DNA of 64,000 nt from Planobispora longispora (GTDB lineage: Bacteria > Actinomycetota > Actinomycetes > Streptosporangiales > Streptosporangiaceae), in the NCBI RefSeq assembly GCF_016863135.1, contig NZ_BOOH01000042.1, positions 1 to 64,000 of the forward strand, given 5' to 3'. Below, piece after piece: positions 21,057 through 29,544 of this stretch. The translations under genes were made by a program, and so were the position numbers. A model generated the notes under the pieces. That model was not told the origin of the DNA. It made no database searches and saw only the letters and a list, made by a program, of their open reading frames with translations. How positions within the stretch are numbered: the first letter of the stretch is position 1; each line of letters begins with the position of its first letter.

Positions 21057-21779
21057 ATGCTTCGCAGGACACAACTGGCCCTGGCCGCCACTGTGGGAGC
21101 GGGAGCGATCGCCGCCGGCGTCGGGCTGTCGGCCGAAGCGTCACCGGACCCGTCCGGCACCGCGACTCCGGCGACTCCCGGCCCCGCCACGCCGGACGGG
21201 ACGACCGCGAGCCCCACCGGCACCGGCACCGTGGGACCGCCGGTCGCCATCTCGATCACCGCCGAGATCAAGGACGCGAAGGGCACGATCGTCGGCTCCC
21301 TCACCGCCAAGGAGGACCAGGACGGCAAGCCCCAGATCAGCATCACGGTCAGCGGGCTGCCCACCGGGTATCACGGTCTCCACATCCACACCAAGGGCGT
21401 CTGCGATCCCGGCTCCGTCGATCCGGGCACCGGGAGCCCGTTCTCCAGCGCGGGCGAGCACTTCTCCCTCGGCTCGGAGCCCCACCCCGGCCACTCCGGC
21501 GACCTGCCCGACCTCCTGGTCGGCGGGAACGGCACCGGCAGCGCCTCCTTCATCACCGACCGATTCCAGCTGAAACAGCTCGCCGACGCCGACGGCAGCG
21601 CCGTCGTCATCCACGAGAAGGCCGACAACCAGGCCAACATCCCCGACCGCTACAACCACCCGGCCGACACCGACGACCCCGAGTCGGAGACGACGATGAC
21701 GGCCGGTCCCGACATGGAGACGCTGAAGGGCGGCGACTCCGGCGCCCGCATCGCCTGCGGCGTGATCATCATGAAGTGA
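21057..21779 (+). CDS. sodC: Secreted Cu/Zn superoxide dismutase
   Basis: A 240-residue protein. A signal peptide (about 1-30, with LALAATVGAGAIAAGVGL) is followed by a Thr/Pro/Gly-rich linker (to about 65) and the SodC beta-barrel. Metal ligands are visible in GYHGLHIHTKGVC (HxH), SAGEHFSLGSEPHPGHSGDLPDL and VVIHEKADN; the disulfide partner Cys is in ARIACGVI. It would remove superoxide at the cell surface. No lipobox is seen, so it is exported or wall-associated. GGGGGAACC precedes the ATG. Monocistronic after typA. Confidence 0.93.
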   Translation: MLRRTQLALAATVGAGAIAAGVGLSAEASPDPSGTATPATPGPATPDGTTASPTGTGTVGPPVAISITAEIKDAKGTIVGSLTAKEDQDGKPQISITVSGLPTGYHGLHIHTKGVCDPGSVDPGTGSPFSSAGEHFSLGSEPHPGHSGDLPDLLVGGNGTGSASFITDRFQLKQLADADGSAVVIHEKADNQANIPDRYNHPADTDDPESETTMTAGPDMETLKGGDSGARIACGVIIMK

Positions 21780-21835
21780 GCGGCCCGCCACCCCCGGGAG
21801 AGCCCGGGAAGCCGAGCCGGGATCACCCCTTCGAC

Positions 21836-21890
21836 CAGTCGGCCGGGAGAACCGAGCCGGGGCCGGCCCTCCGGTCAGTCGGCCGGGAGA
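21836..21890. repeat. 15-bp repeat spanning the DUF2461 stop codon
   Basis: CAGTCGGCCGGGAGA occurs at 21836-21850 and 21876-21890, 40 bp apart. The second copy overlaps the TGA of the DUF2461 gene; in the first the corresponding triplet reads TGG on the minus strand. Confidence 0.55.
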
Positions 21891-22510
21891 TGGGCGGTGA
21901 GCCACTCCACGAGCGGGGTCAGGTCGCGCCAGACCGCCCGGACGCGGGAGACGACCTCGGGGGTGTGCACCCAGGGCTCGGGCTCGAAGCGGCGGCCCGC
22001 GTGCAGCGAGCGGTGACGGAGCAGGTCGAGGCGGGGATGGTCTTCGGGCACTCCGCGCGGGCGGGTCTTGAGCCGGTCGCCCTCGACCGCGTAACCCGCC
22101 GCGCGGAGCGCGTCCACGACCTTCTCCAGCGGGGCTCCGCTGACCTCCTCGTCGACCGCCTCCCGGTAGCGGGCGAGCCGCGCGCCCTCCGCGGCGTAGA
22201 GGCCGGCCCCCACGTGGAGCCCGGCGGCGTCGAGCTGGACGTAGTAACCGACGGCCTCGGCGGTGGCGGCGTAGGCCCCCTGGTGGGTCTTGTAGGGCGA
22301 CTTGTCCTTGGCGAAGCGCACGTCGCGGTTGGGCCGGAACAGGTGCACCGCGCCGAACTCGCCCTCCAGCTCCTGACCCAGCGCCGCCATGGGCGCCTTC
22401 ACCATGTCCTCGTAGACCTGCCGGTGGCGGGTCCAGTAGGTCTTGGAGTTGTCAGCCTCCAGGCCCTCGTAGAACACGAACGCCTCGTCAGGGAAACCGC
22501 TGAAGCTCAT
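21875..22510 (-). CDS. DUF2461 domain protein
   Basis: A 211-residue protein of the DUF2461/TIGR02453 family. Typical segments are FSGFPDEAFVFYEGLEADNS at the N-terminus, FRPNRDVRFAKDKSPYKTHQGAY in the middle (written here in part) and YYVQLDAAGLHVGAGLY. Members are widespread, soluble and of unknown function. I start at the ATG at 22510; ATGs at 22519 and further up are possible. Single gene, convergent with sodC. Confidence 0.88.
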   Translation of the reverse strand: MSFSGFPDEAFVFYEGLEADNSKTYWTRHRQVYEDMVKAPMAALGQELEGEFGAVHLFRPNRDVRFAKDKSPYKTHQGAYAATAEAVGYYVQLDAAGLHVGAGLYAAEGARLARYREAVDEEVSGAPLEKVVDALRAAGYAVEGDRLKTRPRGVPEDHPRLDLLRHRSLHAGRRFEPEPWVHTPEVVSRVRAVWRDLTPLVEWLTAHLPAD

Positions 22511-22559
22511 GCCGCCCATCGTGGCATCCGGCACTGACAGTTTCCCGCTCCGCACCCTC

Positions 22560-22640
22560 CGGCCCCTCGACGCCGAGCCCTCCGGCCGCTCAGCCCTCCT
22601 GCCCTTCGGCCCCTCGGCGCCGAGCCCTGCGGCCGCTCAG
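22560..22640. repeat. 34-bp direct repeat spanning the deacetylase stop codon
   Basis: Copies at 22560-22593 and 22607-22640 agree at 32 of 34 positions (for example GCCGAGCCCT then CGGCCGCTCAG). The second contains the TGA of the deacetylase gene; the first preserves the same TGA triplet in the spacer. The spacing is 47 bp. Confidence 0.65.
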
Positions 22641-23410
22641 CGCTTCATGTACCGCTTCCCCGGGGTCAGCTCCCTGCCGTACAGCTCCGACAGCGTCACG
22701 AACGTGTAGCCCTCGGCGGCGAGATCCTTCAGCACCTCGGGCACCGCATCGACCGTCGAGCGGTGGATGTCGTGCAGGAGCACGATGGACCCCGGGGCGG
22801 CCGCCGCCACGCGGCGGGTCACGACCCCGCTGTTCCGGTCGCGCCAGTCCATGGTGTCGACGTTCCACAGGATCTGCGACAACCCCCGGCTGCGGCTCGC
22901 CTCGGCGACCCGCCCGTCGGTGGCGCCGTACGGCGGCCGCATGAAGACCATCCGCACCCCCGTCTCCCGTTTCACGATCTTCTGGGTGCGGTCCAGCTCG
23001 GCTGCGATGCCGGACCTCGACAGGGCGGTGAGCTGCGCGTGGCTCCAGGAGTGGTTGCCCAGCTCGTGCCCCTCGGCCACCATCCGGCGCAGGTCGCCCC
23101 CGCCGCCCCGGGCCACCACCCCGCCGACCACGAAGAAGGTCGCTCTGGCCCGGTGCTCGGCGAGGGTGTCGAGAAGGTCGCCGGTGTGCTCGCCCGGCCC
23201 GTCGTCGAAGGTCAGCGCGACGCACTTGGCCTTGGCGCAGTCCACGTCGCGCGCCGGAGGGGGGACGGGACGCTCGGGTTCGGGCCACTCCGGCTGGATC
23301 GCGGTGAGTTCCCTGACCAGCCTCGCCGGGTCGATCGGAGGGTCGACCGGAGGCACGGCCGCTCCCCCGAATCCGAGCATCATCGCCAACGGCACAGTCC
23401 ACACGCGCAT
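22637..23410 (-). CDS. Secreted polysaccharide deacetylase (NodB domain)
   Basis: A 257-residue protein: a short signal peptide (MRVWTVPLAMMLGFGGAAVP), a Pro-rich linker and a NodB domain. All five motifs are seen: TFDDGP (catalytic Asp, metal Asp), HSWSH (metal His pair), RPPYGA, the W region in WNVDTMDW and LHD with the catalytic His. Likely removes N- or O-acetyl groups from peptidoglycan or a surface glycan. ATG at 23410 follows GGGGGAGAC. Upstream (23411-23681) only GC-rich decayed repeats are visible. Confidence 0.92.
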   Translation of the reverse strand: MRVWTVPLAMMLGFGGAAVPPVDPPIDPARLVRELTAIQPEWPEPERPVPPPARDVDCAKAKCVALTFDDGPGEHTGDLLDTLAEHRARATFFVVGGVVARGGGGDLRRMVAEGHELGNHSWSHAQLTALSRSGIAAELDRTQKIVKRETGVRMVFMRPPYGATDGRVAEASRSRGLSQILWNVDTMDWRDRNSGVVTRRVAAAAPGSIVLLHDIHRSTVDAVPEVLKDLAAEGYTFVTLSELYGRELTPGKRYMKR

Positions 23411-23681
23411 GTCTCCCCCGAATCCCCGTCGAGCGGGACGGTGGCACCGGCGGCCGCCGGCCACGCCCCTCACGGAACTTCTCTCACTCCCTTCCCCCAT
23501 AATCGGACATCAGACCGCAATTCGCCGCACCACAGATCATGTCGGCGGGTCGTCCCGGCCCGGCCCCCACTCATGCCCGGCCCGGCACCCCATCCGCCTC
23601 GGCACCCCCGCCGACGCACCTCCGCCGACGCACCCTCCCGGACCACACGCCCGGCCGGCCCCGCCGGCGCGCCCTCCCGGG

Positions 23682-24257
23682 TCAGTGGTCCGGCGTCTCC
23701 CGCGGCTCCGTCACGACCATCACGAAGCGGAGCGGGCGCTCACCCTCGTTGGCGTACCGGTGCGGGCGGTCCGCGCTGAACACCACGGCCCCGTCCGTGC
23801 CGACCACGTGGCTTCTGCCGTACACCGTGAGGGTCAACTCCCCTTCGAGGATCGTGAGCATCTCCCGGGTCCCCGGCGGGTGGGCGTCGCCGTCGTGGTG
23901 CTCGCCGGGGGCCAGCCTCCAGTCCCACAGCTCCAGGATCGCGGGCGCGTCGGTCCCGACCAGCAGCCGCGCCGCGCTCCCGTCCCCGTGCGGGAAGGTG
24001 ACCATGTCGGCGGCGTTCACCACCCGGACCACGGGCGTGTCGGAGACCTCCACCATCCGGGCGACGGTCACGCCGAGGGCGTCGGCGATGCGGGTGAGCG
24101 TGTTGATGCTGGGGTTGGTCCGCCCCTGCTCGACCTGGACCAGCATGCCGCGGCTCACCCCCGAGCGCGCGGCGAGCTCGTCGAGCGTCATCTGCCGGTG
24201 CGCCCGCTGGGCCCGCACGTTGTTGGCGATCGCGCCGGTGATCGTCTCAGGATCCAT
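23682..24257 (-). CDS. XRE family regulator with cupin sensor domain
   Basis: A 191-residue protein: an N-terminal HTH (MTLDELAARSGVSRGMLVQV, then NPSINTLTRIADALGV) and a C-terminal cupin (about 105-185: PGEHHDGDAHPPGTREML, then LTVYGRSHVVGTDGAVVF). Such proteins repress transport or catabolic genes and sense a small ligand in the cupin. The divergent EamA transporter is the obvious target. TACACT lies 6 nt before the ATG, so the mRNA is probably leaderless; four AGTGCA half-sites fill the shared promoter region. Confidence 0.92.
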   Translation of the reverse strand: MDPETITGAIANNVRAQRAHRQMTLDELAARSGVSRGMLVQVEQGRTNPSINTLTRIADALGVTVARMVEVSDTPVVRVVNAADMVTFPHGDGSAARLLVGTDAPAILELWDWRLAPGEHHDGDAHPPGTREMLTILEGELTLTVYGRSHVVGTDGAVVFSADRPHRYANEGERPLRFVMVVTEPRETPDH

Positions 24258-24258
24258 G

Positions 24259-24320
24259 AGTGCAGTGTAGTGAAACTAATTTGCACTAGAGTGCACCATA
24301 CGTGTTGTACTAATAGTGCA
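24259..24320. promoter_or_regulatory. AGTGCA operator cluster between XRE-cupin and EamA genes
   Basis: AGTGCA or its complement occurs at 24259-24264, 24282-24287, 24290-24295 and 24315-24320. The middle two form TGCACT-AG-AGTGCA, a perfect palindrome. The first copy lies between the -10 and the start codon of the XRE gene. The region is AT-richer than its surroundings. Binding by the XRE protein is inferred. Confidence 0.6.
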
Positions 24321-24342
24321 ATCCACTGAACTGAGGTGAACG

Positions 24343-25179
24343 ATGACTGCGGTTGTCCTGGCGACGGCCTGCGCGCTCGTGTACGGCACGGCGGACTTCT
24401 TCGGCGGACTGGCCACCCGGCGGTCCCGGGTGATGGCGGTGGTGGTCCTCTCCCAGCTGGCCGGCCTGGCCCTGGTCACCGCGCTGCTGCCGGCGCTGCC
24501 CGGGGCGTTCTCGCCGGGCGGGCTCGTCTGGGGCATGGCGGCCGGGGTGTCCGGCGGCGCGGCGCTGGTGCTGTTCTACCGCGCGCTGGCCACCGGAGTG
24601 ATGTCGGTGGTGGCGCCCGTCACCGCCACCACCTCGGCGGCGCTGCCGGTGCTGTTCGGGCTGGCGGCCGGAGAGCGGCCGGAGCCGATCGCGCTGGGCG
24701 GCGTCGCGCTCGCCCTGGTCGCGGTGGTGCTGGTGAGCCGTGACTCCTCGCCCGCCGCGGCCGGCAGGGGCTACGGCCCGGTGCTGAGCTCGCTCGCCGC
24801 GGGCGCGGGCTTCGGCGGCTTCTTCATCCTGCTCGACCAGGTCCCCGACGGCGGCGGCATGTGGCCGCTGTTCGGCGCGCGGCTGGCCTCGGTCGCGCTG
24901 ATCGCCCTGCTGGCGCTGGCCACCCGCCGCACGCTGCGGCCCGGCACGGGCGCACTGTGGACCATCGTCGTGGCCGGGGTCCTGGACATGGCCGCCAACG
25001 TCCTGTTCCTGCTCGCCACGGAGCGCGGCATGCTCGCCCTCGTCGGCGTGCTGGCCTCGCTCTACCCGGCGAGCACCTTGCTGCTGGCCCGCTACGTGCT
25101 GGGCGAGCGGCTGAACACCGTCCAGACGGTGGGGATCGGCTGCACCCTCGCCGCGGTCGCCCTGATCGCCTCGGCCTGA
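24343..25179 (+). CDS. EamA/DMT family transporter
   Basis: A 278-residue protein with ten predicted membrane helices in two EamA repeats (about 3-135 and 150-275). It begins VLATACALVYGTADFFGGLA; the second repeat ends LYPASTLLLARYVLGERL, a typical EamA end. These carriers move amino acids, metabolites or drugs, mostly outward. GAGGTGA precedes the ATG. Predicted to be repressed by the divergent XRE-cupin protein. Confidence 0.9.
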   Translation: MTAVVLATACALVYGTADFFGGLATRRSRVMAVVVLSQLAGLALVTALLPALPGAFSPGGLVWGMAAGVSGGAALVLFYRALATGVMSVVAPVTATTSAALPVLFGLAAGERPEPIALGGVALALVAVVLVSRDSSPAAAGRGYGPVLSSLAAGAGFGGFFILLDQVPDGGGMWPLFGARLASVALIALLALATRRTLRPGTGALWTIVVAGVLDMAANVLFLLATERGMLALVGVLASLYPASTLLLARYVLGERLNTVQTVGIGCTLAAVALIASA

Positions 25180-25315
25180 CAGTCGGCGGCGGCGGCGAGG
25201 CGAGGACAGGCGACGACGGCGAGGCGGGGGACGGCGGGAGGACGAGGGAAACGCGACGGCCGTCCCGTCATCCGGCGATGACCCGTTGTGCTCTTCCCAA
25301 GCGCTTGTTACGGTC

Positions 25316-26257
25316 ATGCCCGTGCAGCCCAGTCGGGCATCCGTCGTCTCCGGGCCGTTCGCGCACACAGCGGTCGCGTACGGCTCCGACGAGGATTTCC
25401 TCATCCTGGTCCCGCCCCTGGTCCTCGGCGGGCTGCGCGACGGCCGCAGCGTCCTGGTGGCCACCTGCGAGCGCAAGCTCGCCCTGCTGGACGACGCCCT
25501 GGGCGAGGACGCCCGGCGGATCGACCGCAGGATCACCGAGGAGTGGCACGTCAACCCCGTCCGCACGCTCGCCGCCTGCTGCGAGTACGCGCGGCGGGGG
25601 AAACCCACGACGATCATCAGCGAGCCGCCCTGGGCCGGCTGGGACGAGCGGCGGACCCTGGACTGGATCCGCTACGAGGCGGCGATCAACATCGCGCTCG
25701 CGGGGCTCCCCACCGCCGCCTGGTGCCTCTACGACCGGACGGCCGCCCCCGGCCACCTGTCGCGCACCCACCCCACGTTCCTGAACGCCCACGGTGTGGA
25801 GCCCAACAGGCTCTACACGCCGCCCGAGCAGCTCGTCCTGCCCGGCGACGGGGCGCCCCTGCCCGAGCCGCCCGCCACCGCGGCCGTCACCGCCTTCGCC
25901 CCCGAGACGATGGGCGCGCTCCGGCGCGCGGTCACCGAGCAGGCCAGGGCGGCCGGCATGGACCGCAACCTGGTCGCCTCACTCGTGCTGGGCGTCTCGG
26001 AGATCGCGGCCAACAGCGTGGAGCACGGCGCCGGGCACGGGCGGGTCACCCTCTGGACGGAGGGGGACGAGCTCGTGTGCGAGATCACCGACCCCGGAGG
26101 CGGGCTCGACGACCCGCTCGCGGGATACCGCCCGCCGGAGCCCGAGTCCCAGCGCGGCTACGGGCTGTGGATCAGCCGCCAGCTCTGCGACCGGGTGGAG
26201 ATCCGGAACTCGCCCGAGACTCTCCGCGTCCGCCTGTACATGTCGCTGCGGCAATGA
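25316..26257 (+). CDS. MEDS domain and HATPase anti-sigma-like sensor protein
   Basis: A 313-residue protein. Residues about 12-165 form a MEDS domain (methanogen/methylotroph, DcmR sensory; FAHTAVAYGSDEDFLILVPP), and residues about 195-310 form a GHKL ATPase of the RsbW/HATPase_c_2 type, with the N-box EIAANSVEHGAG, G1 box ITDPGGGLDDP and G2 box RGYGLWISRQLCDRVEI. This pairing is common in Streptomyces-type bacteria, where such proteins bind sigma factors or anti-anti-sigma factors. It is convergent with a sigma factor gene, but that sigma is of the zinc-anti-sigma type, so a direct link is uncertain. The ATG at 25316 has no clear ribosome site. Confidence 0.85.
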   Translation: MPVQPSRASVVSGPFAHTAVAYGSDEDFLILVPPLVLGGLRDGRSVLVATCERKLALLDDALGEDARRIDRRITEEWHVNPVRTLAACCEYARRGKPTTIISEPPWAGWDERRTLDWIRYEAAINIALAGLPTAAWCLYDRTAAPGHLSRTHPTFLNAHGVEPNRLYTPPEQLVLPGDGAPLPEPPATAAVTAFAPETMGALRRAVTEQARAAGMDRNLVASLVLGVSEIAANSVEHGAGHGRVTLWTEGDELVCEITDPGGGLDDPLAGYRPPEPESQRGYGLWISRQLCDRVEIRNSPETLRVRLYMSLRQ

Positions 26258-26400
26258 GCCCGCGCACACGAGCCGGGCGCGCCATGCCTGTCCATGTCGC
26301 CGCGGCGACGAACCCGCGTATGACCGAGCCCTTCCAGGTCGCCATGGCGACAGCCCGCGTACGACCGGGCCCTTCCATGTCGCGACGGCGGCCGTACGGT
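26235..26400. repeat. Decayed tandem repeat starting inside the 3' end of the MEDS-HATPase gene
   Basis: A word like CCATGTCGCCGCGGCGAC followed by CCCGCG recurs from about 26235 (in the last codons, encoding YMSLRQ-stop), 26289, 26334 and 26375, with periods of 54, 42 and 41 bp. Later units also share ACCGGGCCCTT. The coding end of the gene is the first unit. Confidence 0.55.
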
Positions 26401-26433
26401 GGCCCTCAGGCGGCCCTCAGGCGGCCCTCAGGC
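26401..26433. repeat. 11-bp tandem repeat, three copies, overlapping a stop codon
   Basis: GGCCCTCAGGC is repeated at 26401-26411, 26412-26422 and 26423-26433. The last unit contains the TGA of the sigma factor gene (minus strand); each other unit carries the same TGA, and the 11-bp period puts one in every reading frame. Confidence 0.75.
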
Positions 26434-27024
26434 GGCGCGCTGCTCCGGCAGCAGGCGCAGGGCGCCCTCCTCGCGGGCGTAGTCCTCCAGCATCGTGCGG
26501 AGCTGGCGGCGGCCGCGGTGCAGACGGGACATGACCGTGCCGATGGGGGTCCCCATCCGCTCGGCGATCTCCTTGTAGGCGAAGCCCTCGACGTCGGCGA
26601 GGTAGACGGCCACCCGGAAGTCCTCCGGCAACGAGCGCAGGGCGTTCATCACGACGCTGTCCGGCAGCTGCTCCAGCGCCTCCGTCTCGGCGGACTTCAA
26701 GCCGGTGGAGGTGTGGGACTCGGCGGCGGCCAGCTGCCAGTCCTCGATGTCCTCAGCGGCCGAGAGCTTGGGCGAGCGCTGCTTCTTGCGGTACTCGTTG
26801 ATGAAGTTGTTGGTCAGGATGCGGTGCAGCCAGGCCTTGAGGTTCGTGCCCTCGCGGAACTGGTGGTAGGAGGTGAAGGCCTTGGTGACCGTCTCCTGGA
26901 CCAGGTCCTCGGCGTCGGCGGGATTACGGGTCAGACGCATGGCGGACGCGTAGAGCTGCCCAGTCACCGGTACGACGTCGCGTTCGAACCAGCTCTGGCG
27001 CTGCTCCTCGGTCATCGTGATCAT
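26428..27024 (-). CDS. ECF sigma factor of the SigR/SigH (ECF12) type
   Basis: A 198-residue two-domain sigma factor. Region 2: [20 protein letters not shown], then [20 protein letters not shown] and [14 protein letters not shown]. Region 4: [20 protein letters not shown], then [20 protein letters not shown]. It resembles thiol-oxidation sigma factors (SigR of Streptomyces, SigH of mycobacteria), which recognise GGAAT/GTT promoters. The known relatives are followed by a zinc anti-sigma gene (rsrA); here the next gene downstream is convergent and unrelated. The C-terminal tail (after [10 protein letters not shown]) ends [16 protein letters not shown] precedes the ATG at 27024. It is divergent from a cysteine desulfhydrase. 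Confidence 0.9.
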   Translation of the reverse strand: MITMTEEQRQSWFERDVVPVTGQLYASAMRLTRNPADAEDLVQETVTKAFTSYHQFREGTNLKAWLHRILTNNFINEYRKKQRSPKLSAAEDIEDWQLAAAESHTSTGLKSAETEALEQLPDSVVMNALRSLPEDFRVAVYLADVEGFAYKEIAERMGTPIGTVMSRLHRGRRQLRTMLEDYAREEGALRLLPEQRAA

Positions 27025-27289
27025 GTCATCCCCCTTGTTACTTTCCCCCGGTAACGCCGAGCACGGGTGTGGTGCACCCTTTCCGGCAGTCTTGCTGATG
27101 CTCCCATCGGCTTCGTAAGAGAGCCGTTAAGAGTTCCGCCCGGATGAGAGGCCTATTCGTGACCGTTTCGTGAGCGGAAGTGACACGCCCTACGGTCGGC
27201 CAAGTCTCAATAGGGTAACACCCTTTACTTGATTCGCCGGGAGATGTGCTCATCCTCACATATACGCAGGTGGGGATAGCTTGGGCGTC

Positions 27290-28366
27290 ATGTACTACGT
27301 GGACCGACACGACCCCGCGACCCGGGACTGGACGGCCGAGGCCATCCGCCGGGTCGAAGCCGACGCCAACCGCAGTTGCGACACCCATCTCCACGTCTTT
27401 CCGCTGCCCGCGAGGTGGGGCGTAAACCTCTATCTGAAAGACGAGTCAGTCCACCCCACCGGTTCACTCAAGCACCGCCTGGCACGCTCCCTGTTCCTGT
27501 ACGGCCTGGCCAACGGCTGGATCGGCCCCGCGACCACGGTGGTGGAGGCCTCCAGCGGCTCGACCGCCGTGAGCGAGGCCTACTTCGCCCGGCTGCTCGG
27601 ACTGCCGTTCATCGCGGTGATGCCCGCCTCGACCTCGCCCGAGAAGATCGCTCTGATCGAGTTCTACGGCGGCAAGTGCCACCTCGTGGACGACCCCGCG
27701 GCGATCTACTCCGAGTCCCACAGGCTCGCCGAGGAGACCGGCGGGCACTTCATGGACCAGTTCACCTACGCCGAGCGGGCGACCGACTGGCGCGGCAACA
27801 ACAACATCGCCGAGAGCATCTTCAGCCAGATGGCGCTGGAGCCCCACCCCGAGCCGGCCTGGATCGTGGTGGGCGCCGGGACCGGCGGCACCTCCTCCAC
27901 CATCGGCCGCTACATCCGCTACCGCCGCCACCCCACCCGGCTGGCCGTGGTGGACCCCGAGGGCTCCGCCTTCTACCCCGCCTGGTGCTCGGGCGACGAC
28001 GCCGTCACCGCCCCCGGCTCCCGCATCGAGGGCATCGGCCGTCCCCGGGTGGAGCCGTCCTTCCTGCCCACCGTCATCGACCGCATGGTCCAGGTCCCCG
28101 ACGCCCGCTCCATCGCCGCGATGCGCTGGGTCCGCGAGGTCACCGGCCGGCACGTCGGCGGCTCCACGGGCACGAACGTGGCGGCGGCCGTACAGCTCAT
28201 CGGGGAGATGCGCGAGGCCGGCGAGCACGGCAGCGTGGTGACGCTGATCTGCGACGGCGGCGAGCGCTACCGCTGCACCTACGATGATGACGCCTGGCTC
28301 GCCGAGCGCGGCCTCGACATCGGCCCCCACCTGGAGGAGTTCCGCGCCTTCCTGACCCGCCCCTGA
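27290..28366 (+). CDS. Cds1-like PLP-dependent L-cysteine desulfhydrase (cysteine synthase fold)
   Basis: A 358-residue fold-type II PLP protein. The PLP lysine is in TGSLKHRLA, the phosphate-binding glycines in [11 protein letters not shown] and [15 protein letters not shown], and the C-terminus contains [10 protein letters not shown] and ICDGGERY. It matches the Cds1 branch (mycobacterial Rv3684-like), which releases sulfide and pyruvate from cysteine and so affects redox tone. I prefer the ATG at 27290: TAGCTT lies 7 nt upstream (leaderless). A dyad AGGGT-AAC-ACCCT at 27212-27224 lies in the region shared with the divergent SigR-type gene. Confidence 0.88.
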   Translation: MYYVDRHDPATRDWTAEAIRRVEADANRSCDTHLHVFPLPARWGVNLYLKDESVHPTGSLKHRLARSLFLYGLANGWIGPATTVVEASSGSTAVSEAYFARLLGLPFIAVMPASTSPEKIALIEFYGGKCHLVDDPAAIYSESHRLAEETGGHFMDQFTYAERATDWRGNNNIAESIFSQMALEPHPEPAWIVVGAGTGGTSSTIGRYIRYRRHPTRLAVVDPEGSAFYPAWCSGDDAVTAPGSRIEGIGRPRVEPSFLPTVIDRMVQVPDARSIAAMRWVREVTGRHVGGSTGTNVAAAVQLIGEMREAGEHGSVVTLICDGGERYRCTYDDDAWLAERGLDIGPHLEEFRAFLTRP

Positions 28367-28374
28367 CCCCTGCG

Positions 28375-28420
28375 CCTCTCCCCGCACGGGAACCCGCGCG
28401 GGACCCCGTGCGGGGAGAGG
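28375..28420. terminator. Bidirectional 16-bp hairpin between convergent genes
   Basis: CCTCTCCCCGCACGGG (28375-28390) pairs perfectly with 28405-28420; the loop holds CCCGCGCGGG, itself a dyad. It lies between the stops at 28366 and 28426. Confidence 0.75.
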
Positions 28421-28425
28421 AAGGG

Positions 28426-29448
28426 TCAGGACGCCTTGGCCGGGTCGACCTCGAACATCTTCGCCAGGTCGTCGAGCATGACGTGCGCGCCCTGGATGCC
28501 GACGGCGCTCATCCAGGTGACGTCGTCGACCACGTGCTGCTCGCCCTTGAGCTTGCCCCAGAGCGGGTTGGACTGGAACCGCTTCTGGACGGCCTCGATC
28601 TCCGGGTCCGGGTAGGACACGACGAAGATGTGGTCGGCGTCGAGCTGCGGGATGTTCTCCTCGCTGATCGGCACCATGATCGTCTCAGTGGTGCTCGGCT
28701 GGCCCTCGGGGCGCGGGAAGCCGACGTCCTTGAGCACCAGGCCGGAGTAGGAGTTCTCCACGTACAGGCGGACGGTCGGCTCGTTGGTGAAGCGCGCGAC
28801 GGAGACCGTGGGCATCTCGCCCTGCTTCTCCTTGACGGCCGCGCCGATCTTGGCGGCGCGCTCCTCGTAGGCCTTGATCCGCTCGCCGGCGAGCTCCTCC
28901 TTGCCCAGGGCCTGTCCCACCAGGCGGAGGTTGTCCTTCCAGATGGCGCCGGTGGTCTCGCTGAACACGGTGGGCGCGATCTGGGTGAGCTTGTCGTACA
29001 GCGCCTCGTGACGGATCTTGGCCGAGACGATCAGGTCGGGCTTGAGCGCGATGATCTGCTCCAGGCTCGGCGCCTCCAGCGTGCCGACCACCTTGATGTT
29101 CTGGGCCTGATCCATGACCGGGGCCAGGTACTCGGGGAGCTTCTCGTCGATCCCCCGGTAGACGGTGTAGCCGACGACCTCGGTGTCCAGCGTGAGCACC
29201 GCGTCGACGAAGCTCTGGTCGAGGGCGACGACCCGCTTGGGCTGGGCGGGGATCTGCGTCTCGCCCATCGCGTGCTTGATCGTGCGCGGGTAGGCCGCCG
29301 TGTTCCCCCCTGCGTCGCTCGCCGCCGGAGCCGGGGACGCGCTGTCGGTGGCGGCCGTGGTGCCGGAGGTGCTCGACCCACAGGCGACGAGGCCGAGGGA
29401 CAGTGCGGCTCCCGCCACGCCCACAGTCAGGGCGCGCAACGCTCTCAT
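28426..29448 (-). CDS. Ferric-siderophore ABC transporter substrate-binding lipoprotein
   Basis: A 340-residue periplasmic-binding-type lipoprotein. The signal peptide ends in the lipobox LVAC (Cys23), followed by a Ser/Thr/Ala-rich linker to about residue 50. The FhuD/FecB fold shows PKRVVALDQSFVDAVLTL, LEQIIALKPDLIVSA, a long central helix (about 195-215), then IFVVSYPDPE. It captures a ferric siderophore outside the membrane. GAGAGGA lies upstream of the ATG. It is divergent from its permease genes, with two iron boxes between, one overlapping its own probable -10. Confidence 0.93.
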   Translation of the reverse strand: MRALRALTVGVAGAALSLGLVACGSSTSGTTAATDSASPAPAASDAGGNTAAYPRTIKHAMGETQIPAQPKRVVALDQSFVDAVLTLDTEVVGYTVYRGIDEKLPEYLAPVMDQAQNIKVVGTLEAPSLEQIIALKPDLIVSAKIRHEALYDKLTQIAPTVFSETTGAIWKDNLRLVGQALGKEELAGERIKAYEERAAKIGAAVKEKQGEMPTVSVARFTNEPTVRLYVENSYSGLVLKDVGFPRPEGQPSTTETIMVPISEENIPQLDADHIFVVSYPDPEIEAVQKRFQSNPLWGKLKGEQHVVDDVTWMSAVGIQGAHVMLDDLAKMFEVDPAKAS

Positions 29449-29463
29449 CAGGGATCCTCTCAG

Positions 29464-29502
29464 TAAGGCAAGACTAACCTAATTAAGATTAGCCATACCT
29501 AA
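29464..29502. promoter_or_regulatory. Two DtxR/IdeR (DmdR)-type iron boxes
   Basis: TAAGGCAAGACTAACCTAA (29464-29482) and TAAGATTAGCCATACCTAA (29484-29502) each match TWAGGTTAGSCTAACCTWA at 16 of 19 positions. They lie between the divergent binding protein and permease genes, so iron-loaded repressor should silence both. Established family knowledge plus direct sequence match. Confidence 0.85.
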
Positions 29503-29544
29503 CCTGTCATACTCGGACGGGGTCCGGCGAACGAGAGGAACTCA

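Noticed and set aside
27212-27224. AGGGT-AAC-ACCCT dyad as a SigR promoter element
   Set aside because: It lacks the GGAAT-N18-GTT layout of SigR-type promoters, so it is kept only as a possible repressor site.
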